Source of the DNA: an uncultured Mucispirillum sp.
GTDB taxonomy: Bacteria; Chrysiogenota; Deferribacteres; Deferribacterales; Mucispirillaceae
NCBI GenBank assembly: GCA_947177675.1
Contig: CAMWVK010000163.1
Span: 1 to 5,027 of the forward strand
Length of the DNA stretch: 5,027 nucleotides
Reading direction: 5' to 3'
Shown here: piece after piece, positions 1 through 5,027 of the stretch
Position numbering within the stretch: position 1 is the first letter of the stretch
Layout: each line of letters opens with the position of its first letter
The notes under the pieces: model-generated
Told to the model about the DNA's origin: nothing
What the model saw: the letters and a program-made list of their open reading frames with translations, nothing else
Databases searched by the model: none
Made by a program: the position numbers and the translations under genes

Positions 1-5
1 GGGCA

Positions 6-2474
6 ATGTCAGAAAATAAGTTAGATAATAATGAAAATAATATTCCAATACTTGTAGAAGAATTAAATAATATTGCGAATAATAATGACAATAATGATAA
101 TAAAAAACCAAAAAAACGCTCTAAACTGCGTATTATTTTGTATATTGCAGGTGCTTTATCTGCTCTTGGAATAATAGGGCTTATATCTATAATTGTATAT
201 GTTTATATGCTGAGTCTGCAGCTGCCATCTACTGATGAATTTAGTAAATTTAAATATACTGAGCCAATGGTTGTTTATGATGCAAAAGGCAATATTATTG
301 CAGAGCTTGGTGCAGAAAGGCGTTATCCTATAACTATTGACCAAATGCCTCCTTATGTTTATCAGGCTGTGGTTGCTGTTGAAGATGCAAGATTTTATGA
401 GCACAGCGGTATAGACCCATTGGGTATTGCAAGGGCTATGGTATCAAATATTAAAGCAGGCAGAATGGTAGAGGGCGGCTCTACGCTGACTCAGCAGCTT
501 GTGAAAGTAATATACCTTTCCCCAGAAAGAAAAGTAAAACGAAAAATAAAGGAAGCGATTATTGCATACAGGCTTGATAAAGAGTTAAGTAAAGAAAAAA
601 TATTAGAATTATATTTAAATCAGGTAAACTTTGGTCGTGGTGCTTATGGTATTCAGGCAGCAGCAATTAACTATTTTGGTAAAAAAGATGTAAAAGATTT
701 AACTATAGCAGAAGCTGCTATGATTGCAGGTATTCCAAAAGGTCCATCAATTTATGCTCCACACTTAAATATGAAAAGAGCAGTTAATAGACGAAACCAT
801 GTATTAAAAAGAATGCTGGAAGTAAAATATATTACTCAGGAAGAATATGATGCGGCAATAAATGAAACTGTAAAGCTGGCAGAAAGCATACCTTTAAGAC
901 TGCGTTATGCAGGTTATTTTATGGACTTTGTTCATAAGTATATAGAAGAAGACTTAAAAATAGAAGATGCACAGAATAAAGGCATTAAAGTATTTACTAC
1001 ATTAAATTTAGACTATCAGATAGCTGCAGAAGATGCATTAATTAAAAATTTAATGAGTATTGCAAAAAGAGAAGGATATACTGGTCCACTTGGTAAAATC
1101 TTAATAGAAGATGAAGCAGATGTGGAGCAGGTTGAATATATTATAGATAATGCAGTAATTAGTAAAGAAAGTGATAACAGCACAGTAAAATATGTGCGTC
1201 TTGATAATGATGTGCCAAGCTATTTAAAAGATTTAGGATACCAAAAAGCTGTTATTACAGAAACAGAAAAAAATACTTTAAAAATTAAATTAAGTGACGG
1301 TTCAGAAGGCTCAATTAATTTTAAAGAAAACAGCTGGATAACAACTAATATTAAGGCAAAATCATTTTCAGATATTTTTGAAGTTGATGATATGATATAT
1401 GTTTCGCCTGTATTAAAAGATAATGTTTCAACAGGTGTATATATGATTGAGCAAAACCCTGATTTAGAAGGTGCTGTTGTATCTATTGACCCGCAAACTG
1501 GTGAAATATATGCGATGGCAGGCGGTATGTCATATTTTAAATCTTTCTTTAATAGAGCTGTGCAGGCGAGAAGGCAGGTAGGAAGCACATTTAAACCACT
1601 TGTTTATGCTGCAGCTTATGAAAGCGGCTATTATCCTATGAGTATTTTCTATGATACACCAGTTATTCAGGAAAGTTACAAAGAAGGGGAAGAAGACTGG
1701 CGTCCTAAAAACTTTGATGGTCAGTTTATGGGAGAAATGACTCTTGAAAGAGCATTGCAGGTATCAAATAACTCAGTAACTATTAAACTTGCACAAAAAA
1801 TAGGTATTAAAAAAATTATAAGATATGCAAAAATGTTTGGCTTTACAGGTGATATTCCTGCTGATTTATCTGTAAGCATTGGCAGCCTTTCTGCTTCTCC
1901 GCTGGAGCTTGCTGTTGCTTATTCTACTTTTGCTAATCAAGGTATGCGGCCTTCAAAACCATTTTTTGTTACAAGAGTAGCAGATATAGATAACAAAACT
2001 TTATTTGAATTTCAAAAACCTGAAATGACAAAGGTGCTTGATGCAAAATCTGCATCATTAATAACTGACAGCATAGTAAAAGTTGTTGAAAAAGGCGGTG
2101 CATGGAAAAGCAGAAATGCAGTAAACAGAATGCTTGGGGGGAAAACTGGTACATCAAATGATTCAAAAGATGTCTGGTTTGCAGGTGTTCTTCCAAACCT
2201 TGTAACTGTTGCATGGATTGGTTATGATGATTACAGGAAAATGGGTTCTTATGCTGTTGGTGGCAATACTGCCCAGTATGTATTTATTGATTATTTTAAA
2301 AGCATAGATGATAAAGTGCCTCTTGCCCTTTTCCCTGCACCAGTAAATGCAGCTTATTTTAAAGTAAATAATGATACCCATGAGATTACTGATTCCATTA
2401 CTGGAAATTTTGGATATTCTATTTATCCAATAGACAGCAATAATGAGCCAACTATATATGATTTTAAAAAGTAG
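6..2474 (+). CDS. mrcA: Penicillin-binding protein 1A: bifunctional peptidoglycan glycosyltransferase/transpeptidase
   Basis: This class A PBP polymerises lipid II into glycan strands and cross-links the stem peptides, anchored in the inner membrane and facing the periplasm. At 822 residues it is close to the usual length of Gram-negative PBP1A. Seen in order: an Asn-rich cytoplasmic tail (1-32), a basic patch (33-42) and one membrane anchor (about 41-72). The GT51 glycosyltransferase follows, with EDARFYEHSGID at 126-137 (catalytic Glu126), GGSTLTQQLVK at 157-167, RKIKE at 179-183 (second Glu183) and a motif-4/5 block at 199-252. An inserted region at about 330-480 fits the OB-like domain of PBP1A. 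The transpeptidase has STFK at 527-530 (nucleophile Ser527), SNN at 587-589 and KTGT at 713-716. All catalytic motifs are intact. The ATG at 6 is preceded by only five visible bases, so its ribosome binding site is cut off and a start further upstream cannot be excluded. The stop abuts the next gene. Confidence 0.96.
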   Translation: MSENKLDNNENNIPILVEELNNIANNNDNNDNKKPKKRSKLRIILYIAGALSALGIIGLISIIVYVYMLSLQLPSTDEFSKFKYTEPMVVYDAKGNIIAELGAERRYPITIDQMPPYVYQAVVAVEDARFYEHSGIDPLGIARAMVSNIKAGRMVEGGSTLTQQLVKVIYLSPERKVKRKIKEAIIAYRLDKELSKEKILELYLNQVNFGRGAYGIQAAAINYFGKKDVKDLTIAEAAMIAGIPKGPSIYAPHLNMKRAVNRRNHVLKRMLEVKYITQEEYDAAINETVKLAESIPLRLRYAGYFMDFVHKYIEEDLKIEDAQNKGIKVFTTLNLDYQIAAEDALIKNLMSIAKREGYTGPLGKILIEDEADVEQVEYIIDNAVISKESDNSTVKYVRLDNDVPSYLKDLGYQKAVITETEKNTLKIKLSDGSEGSINFKENSWITTNIKAKSFSDIFEVDDMIYVSPVLKDNVSTGVYMIEQNPDLEGAVVSIDPQTGEIYAMAGGMSYFKSFFNRAVQARRQVGSTFKPLVYAAAYESGYYPMSIFYDTPVIQESYKEGEEDWRPKNFDGQFMGEMTLERALQVSNNSVTIKLAQKIGIKKIIRYAKMFGFTGDIPADLSVSIGSLSASPLELAVAYSTFANQGMRPSKPFFVTRVADIDNKTLFEFQKPEMTKVLDAKSASLITDSIVKVVEKGGAWKSRNAVNRMLGGKTGTSNDSKDVWFAGVLPNLVTVAWIGYDDYRKMGSYAVGGNTAQYVFIDYFKSIDDKVPLALFPAPVNAAYFKVNNDTHEITDSITGNFGYSIYPIDSNNEPTIYDFKK
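66..104 (+). repeat. AAT/GAT-rich low-complexity tract encoding an Asn/Asp-rich tail
   Basis: An imperfect run of AAT, AAC, GAC and GAT codons covers PBP residues 21-33, in the cytoplasmic tail just before the basic patch and membrane anchor. The unit is a trinucleotide, so gain or loss of units would change tail length without shifting the frame. The copies are imperfect, which argues against an active slippage locus. It is best read as a disordered, compositionally biased tail in an AT-rich genome. Confidence 0.6.
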
Positions 2475-2482
2475 TGCTTATG
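2472..2482 (+). promoter_or_regulatory. Stop/start junction between the PBP1A and regulator genes
   Basis: The PBP1A stop TAG (2472-2474) shares its last G with a GTG start (2474-2476), and an in-frame ATG follows at 2480-2482. The upstream bases (aaaaag at 2466-2471) give only a poor Shine-Dalgarno match. Translation of the regulator probably depends on ribosomes terminating on the PBP1A message, which is translational coupling. The sequence does not decide which of the two codons is used. Confidence 0.55.
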
Positions 2483-3493
2483 GATAAAGAAAACACTAAT
2501 CACAATAGTTTACAGGAAACAGCAGGAGAACAGCATACTGCTAAATATAAAAACAGAAGTATTGTAAATAATTCTGCAAAAATGAAAAAAATATATGATT
2601 TAGTAGAAGTTGTTGCTCCTATTGATGTGAGCATACATATTACAGGGGAAGATGGCTGTGGTAAAGACAGGCTGGCAGAATATATCCACAGCCAAAGCAG
2701 CAGAACTGGAAATTTTGTAATAGTAAACCCTGTAGAATTAAATGATGTAGTAGGCTCTCTTGGTTTTAGTAAGGTATATGACTATTTTAAAAAGGCAGAA
2801 AAAGGCACAGTTTATATTTCAGATATTGCATCAGCTAATGCTAAACTTCAAGAATATCTGCTTAATTCCATTATTAAAATAGAGCAGGAATTGGGTATGT
2901 ATTCCCCGCGGTTTATTTCTTCTACCAACAGGAACTTAACAGAACTTTCCCGTCAGCAAAGGTTTAACCAAAGATTACGGGACAGCTTTGCTATTATTAT
3001 AAATATACCTCCATTAAGAGAAAGAAAGGAAGATATTGAAGACTTAATCAGAATAATTATGCGTGATTTAGGATATTTTGGCAAAAAAAGTATTCCAATA
3101 TATGAAGATGCAAAAGAAGCTCTGCAAAGCTATGACTGGCCTGGTAATGTCCGACAGCTTGTTAATACTATATATCATGCAGTTAACCATACAAGCAGTG
3201 GTATGATAGTACTATCTTCTTTACCAAAAGATGTTAGAAGAAAGCATGGTTTTATTGAAGCAGGAAGAAATACTCTTGATGAATTATATAAATTTGCACG
3301 AGGTTTATTAGAAAGCGGTATCCATTCTGAAGCTATTAACCCTTATGAAGAATACTGTAAAGCCATAGAAAGACCATTAATACAGGCAGCTCTTGATATG
3401 ACAAAGGGCAACAGGTCTCAGGCTGCTCAGCTTATTAGAATAAATAGAAATACGCTGCATAAAAAAATACAACATTATGATATGGAAGATTAA
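2474..3493 (+). CDS. Sigma-54 activator-like AAA+ regulator with Fis-type HTH, degenerate in its ATPase and sigma-54 contact motifs
   Basis: The protein resembles the AAA+ and DNA-binding parts of NtrC-family enhancer-binding proteins, without an N-terminal receiver or sensor domain. Residues 28-65 match the domain start and Walker A (GEDGCGKD, 58-65). SSTNRNL (149-155) fits sensor I, PPLRERKEDI (179-188) is the hallmark conserved block, and DWPGNVRQL (221-229) is sensor II. A Fis-type helix-turn-helix lies at about 299-337 (NRSQAAQLIRINRNTLHKK). Key parts are missing. There is no GAFTGA loop between Walker A and Walker B, a stretch about a dozen residues shorter than I recall for NtrC. Walker B reads VYISDI (113-118), where LFLDEI is usual. 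Asn165 and Ser171 occupy the usual arginine-finger positions. It therefore probably binds DNA but does not remodel sigma-54 holoenzyme. The start may be GTG 2474, overlapping the upstream stop by one base, or ATG 2480; both have weak Shine-Dalgarno signals. Met37 lies inside the conserved domain and is too late. Confidence 0.9.
   Translation: MLMDKENTNHNSLQETAGEQHTAKYKNRSIVNNSAKMKKIYDLVEVVAPIDVSIHITGEDGCGKDRLAEYIHSQSSRTGNFVIVNPVELNDVVGSLGFSKVYDYFKKAEKGTVYISDIASANAKLQEYLLNSIIKIEQELGMYSPRFISSTNRNLTELSRQQRFNQRLRDSFAIIINIPPLRERKEDIEDLIRIIMRDLGYFGKKSIPIYEDAKEALQSYDWPGNVRQLVNTIYHAVNHTSSGMIVLSSLPKDVRRKHGFIEAGRNTLDELYKFARGLLESGIHSEAINPYEEYCKAIERPLIQAALDMTKGNRSQAAQLIRINRNTLHKKIQHYDMED
3484..3489 (+). 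promoter_or_regulatory. Ribosome binding site of the DUF2141 gene, inside the regulator's 3' end
   Basis: GGAAGA lies within the last codons of the regulator gene and ends seven bases before the ATG at 3497. With only three bases between the two genes, this supports ATG 3497 as the start and a shared transcript. Confidence 0.6.
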
Positions 3494-3496
3494 TTA

Positions 3497-3928
3497 ATGA
3501 AATATATAAGATTAATAATTATTTTTATACTGCTTTTCAAAGTATATGCTTTTGCAGAAGATGAAAGAGTTGTGATGGTGCTTGAAGTAAATAATATTGC
3601 ATCATCAACTGGTAATATTATGATACATTTATGCAGAAATCAGCAGGAGTTTTCAGGCAGTATTCCTGTCCCTTATTCTTTTTTCTTCACTGCTAAAAAG
3701 AATACTGTTACTGCAAAAATAACTATACCTAAGGGATATTATGCTGTAAAAGTATTTCATGATGAAAATGAAAATAAAATACTTGATTTAAATGCAGCAA
3801 ACCACCCAATAGAAAAATTTGGATTTTCCAATAATTTTTTTGGCTCATATTCAGAGCTTCCACCTTATGAAAAAGTTCTTATAAATATTGATAAAGATGA
3901 AAATTTTGTAAAGATTAATTTAAGATAA
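3497..3928 (+). CDS. Secreted DUF2141-family protein
   Basis: This small exported protein has 143 residues and a typical Sec signal peptide: MKYIR, a hydrophobic core at about 6-14, and a likely signal peptidase I site after AFA (18-20). There is no lipobox cysteine, so the mature form of about 123 residues should be free in the periplasm or outside the cell. The mature part is rich in alternating hydrophobic residues, as in a beta-sandwich. It carries the DUF2141 signature: an opening strand followed by GNIMIHLC (39-46), then PKGYYAVKVFHDENENKILD (78-97), then the FGFSNN block (108-113). DENENKILD (89-97) follows a D-x-N-x-N-x-x-x-D spacing like a calcium-binding loop; this is a resemblance, not proof. 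The biochemical role of the family is not established to my knowledge. It lies three bases after the regulator gene, so it is probably co-transcribed with it and with the PBP1A gene. Confidence 0.85.
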   Translation: MKYIRLIIIFILLFKVYAFAEDERVVMVLEVNNIASSTGNIMIHLCRNQQEFSGSIPVPYSFFFTAKKNTVTAKITIPKGYYAVKVFHDENENKILDLNAANHPIEKFGFSNNFFGSYSELPPYEKVLINIDKDENFVKINLR

Positions 3929-3942
3929 TGTATAGTTATACA
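3929..3942. repeat. 14-base inverted repeat TGTATA-GT-TATACA
   Basis: Two perfect six-base arms flank a two-base centre immediately after the DUF2141 stop codon and about 90 bases before the anion channel start. The two-base centre is too small for an RNA hairpin loop, so a dimeric-protein operator is the more natural reading. It does not match the FNR/CRP consensus I know. In an AT-rich spacer such a palindrome can also arise by chance. Confidence 0.35.
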
Positions 3943-3959
3943 AAAATTAAATTTTATTC

Positions 3960-3987
3960 TTGCTTTATTTTATGAAAAGAGTATATT
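3960..3987 (+). promoter_or_regulatory. Weak sigma-70-type promoter candidate for the anion channel gene
   Basis: TTGCTT (3960-3965) and TATATT (3982-3987) are separated by 16 bases. The -10 matches TATAAT at five of six positions, but the -35 matches TTGACA only at its first three. The 103-base gap here contrasts with the near-zero spacing upstream, so a separate promoter for the channel gene is reasonable. AT-rich DNA gives many false -10 matches. Confidence 0.3.
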
Positions 3988-4018
3988 CAGATAAAAGAAG
4001 TCTTTTTTAAAAGCTATA

Positions 4019-4026
4019 AGGAAGGG
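4019..4026 (+). promoter_or_regulatory. Ribosome binding site of the SLAC1-family gene
   Basis: AGGAAGGG is a purine-rich Shine-Dalgarno sequence ending five bases before the ATG at 4032. It is the strongest such site in the window and supports that start. Confidence 0.7.
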
Positions 4027-4031
4027 ATATT

Positions 4032-5009
4032 ATGAGTGAAATGCAAAATGGCACAAATTCTTCTCGTTTACAGTATTTTCCTGTTATGATGTTTGCTGTT
4101 ATAATGGGCTTTTCTGGTATTACTTTGGCTTATAAAAAAGCATGTGAAGTTTTTTTACTGCCTGAAATAATTTATCAAACACTATCATATATTACTGCAT
4201 TAATTGCTGTAATCATTTCATTAATATATATTGTAAAACTTATTCGTTATCCTAATGAAGTAAAAAAAGAAATACAACACCCTGTCCGAGTAAACTTTTT
4301 TGCAGCAATATCTATATCAATGCTGCTGCAGTCTACAGTCTTTCATGAGTATGAAAATATTGCATTCCCGCTTTTTGTAATAGGTACAGGTTTGCAGACT
4401 TTTTTTACATTTTATACTATAACATACTGGTTTAATAAAAATATTGAACTTGCTCACTCAAACCCAGCTTGGTTTATTCCAGTTGTAGGTAATATTATTG
4501 TACCTATTGCAGGGGATGGATTTACTGATATTTATCTGCTTGATTTCTTTTTTTCTCTTGGTATTTTCTTTTGGATAATATTAACAGCTATCCTCTTTAA
4601 CAGGATTATTTTTCACGGTATGCTTGCACAAAAATTTTTACCAACACTTGCAATATTTATAGCTCCCCCATCTGTTGGAATGTTAAGCTATTTAAAACTG
4701 CAGGGTGCTTATGATATGTTTGCAGTAATCCTTTTTAATGTAGCTTTAACTTTTGGATTAATACTTTTAGCATTAATCAAAAATTTCTATAAAATAGAGT
4801 TTTTTATATCGTGGTGGGCATTTACATTTCCTATGGCAGCATTAACTATGGCAATCATTACTGTATATGAAAAAACAAGCTTTGAATATTTGACACTTAA
4901 ACTGCTTGGTTATGCTTCACTGATTATGACATCTGTTGTAATATTTATTGTATTAATATGCACTATAACAGCCATTAAAAATGGAGAAATCTGTATTAAT
5001 GAAAGCTAA
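4032..5009 (+). CDS. SLAC1/TehA (TDT) family anion channel or transporter
   Basis: This 325-residue inner-membrane protein has about ten hydrophobic helices, roughly 15-34, 45-71, 87-103, 110-134, 147-161, 167-190, 203-220, 225-250, 256-279 and 288-315. This is the topology of the TDT family, which includes bacterial TehA and plant SLAC1. Family-like segments are LQYFPVMMFAVIMGFSGITL at 13-32 (start of helix 1), a conserved APPSVGMLSYL at 211-221 (helix 7) and WWAFTFPM at 261-268 (helix 9). Phe266 is a candidate for the pore-gating phenylalanine known in TehA and SLAC1, but an alignment is needed to confirm it. Family members move small anions such as chloride, nitrate, tellurite-related oxyanions or C4-dicarboxylates; the substrate cannot be read from sequence. 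The gene sits after a 103-base gap with its own ribosome binding site, so it may be transcribed separately from the PBP1A cluster. Confidence 0.88.
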   Translation: MSEMQNGTNSSRLQYFPVMMFAVIMGFSGITLAYKKACEVFLLPEIIYQTLSYITALIAVIISLIYIVKLIRYPNEVKKEIQHPVRVNFFAAISISMLLQSTVFHEYENIAFPLFVIGTGLQTFFTFYTITYWFNKNIELAHSNPAWFIPVVGNIIVPIAGDGFTDIYLLDFFFSLGIFFWIILTAILFNRIIFHGMLAQKFLPTLAIFIAPPSVGMLSYLKLQGAYDMFAVILFNVALTFGLILLALIKNFYKIEFFISWWAFTFPMAALTMAIITVYEKTSFEYLTLKLLGYASLIMTSVVIFIVLICTITAIKNGEICINES

Positions 5010-5027
5010 AAATCAGCAGGCTAAAAC
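4999..5027 (+). CDS. Possible start of a downstream gene, cut by the window end
   Basis: An ATG at 4999, in a different frame, overlaps the last 11 bases of the anion channel gene and stays open to the window end (MKAKNQQAK). GGAG at 4983-4986 could serve as a Shine-Dalgarno sequence, but its 12-base spacing is long. Nine codons are too few to identify a product, and the frame may close just outside the window. Confidence 0.25.

Noticed and set aside
1220..1588. Open minus-strand frame of 122 codons inside the PBP1A gene
   Set aside because: It lies fully within a strongly supported gene, has no recognisable domain, and its composition is that of an antisense shadow. The other minus-strand frames at 156-404, 1969-2214 and 2163-2381 were rejected for the same reason.
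2136..2141. Run of six G in an AT-rich gene, just before the KTGT codons of PBP1A
   Set aside because: Considered as a phase-variable tract. Six bases is short for slippage, the run encodes the conserved Gly-Gly before KTGT, and a frameshift here would inactivate the transpeptidase domain.
2582..2584. ATG at Met37 as an alternative start for the regulator
   Set aside because: Residues 28-36 already match the conserved start of the AAA+ domain, so a start here would truncate it.
3993..4008. Possible terminator: AAAAGA-AG-TCTTTT followed by T residues
   Set aside because: The two-base centre cannot form a loop, and opening it leaves a five-pair stem with only one G-C pair. It also sits downstream of the promoter candidate. 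It is not a credible intrinsic terminator.
4015..4020. TATAAG as an alternative -10 box for the channel gene
   Set aside because: It overlaps the Shine-Dalgarno sequence, so transcription from it would start at or past the ribosome binding site.
4049..4064. TGGCAC element resembling a sigma-54 -24 box
   Set aside because: It lies inside the start of the channel coding region, and no TTGC -12 element follows at the required spacing.

Overview
The window is AT-rich (roughly one third G+C by eye) and densely coded. All confident genes are on the + strand. It looks like ordinary chromosome from a low-GC Gram-negative bacterium: it carries a class A penicillin-binding protein of the PBP1A type, with an inserted region between its two catalytic domains, and a relative of the sigma-54 enhancer-binding proteins (EBPs) with a Fis-type DNA-binding end. 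The combination would fit a Deferribacterota member such as a Mucispirillum-like gut bacterium. That is an inference from composition and gene content, not a match I could test. I see no mobile element, tRNA, rRNA or CRISPR array.

Layout: positions 6-2474 encode a bifunctional peptidoglycan synthase (PBP1A). It is followed without a gap (TAGTG junction) by a 339-residue EBP relative at 2474-3493. Three nucleotides later comes a small secreted DUF2141-family protein (3497-3928). These three genes are packed like one transcription unit, with translational coupling likely between the first two. A 103-base gap (3929-4031) holds a 14-base inverted repeat, a weak promoter candidate and a good ribosome binding site. 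It precedes a ten-helix SLAC1/TehA-type anion channel (4032-5009). An open reading frame may start inside the end of that gene and run off the window.

The most notable item is the regulator. It keeps the Walker A motif, the WPGNVR sensor II motif and an intact Fis-type helix-turn-helix. It appears to have lost the GAFTGA sigma-54 contact loop, the Walker B Asp-Glu pair and both canonical arginine fingers. This suggests a DNA-binding protein derived from a sigma-54 activator that no longer drives sigma-54 transcription by ATP hydrolysis. Its tight link to a cell-wall synthase gene raises the possibility that it regulates envelope functions, but nothing in the sequence proves this.
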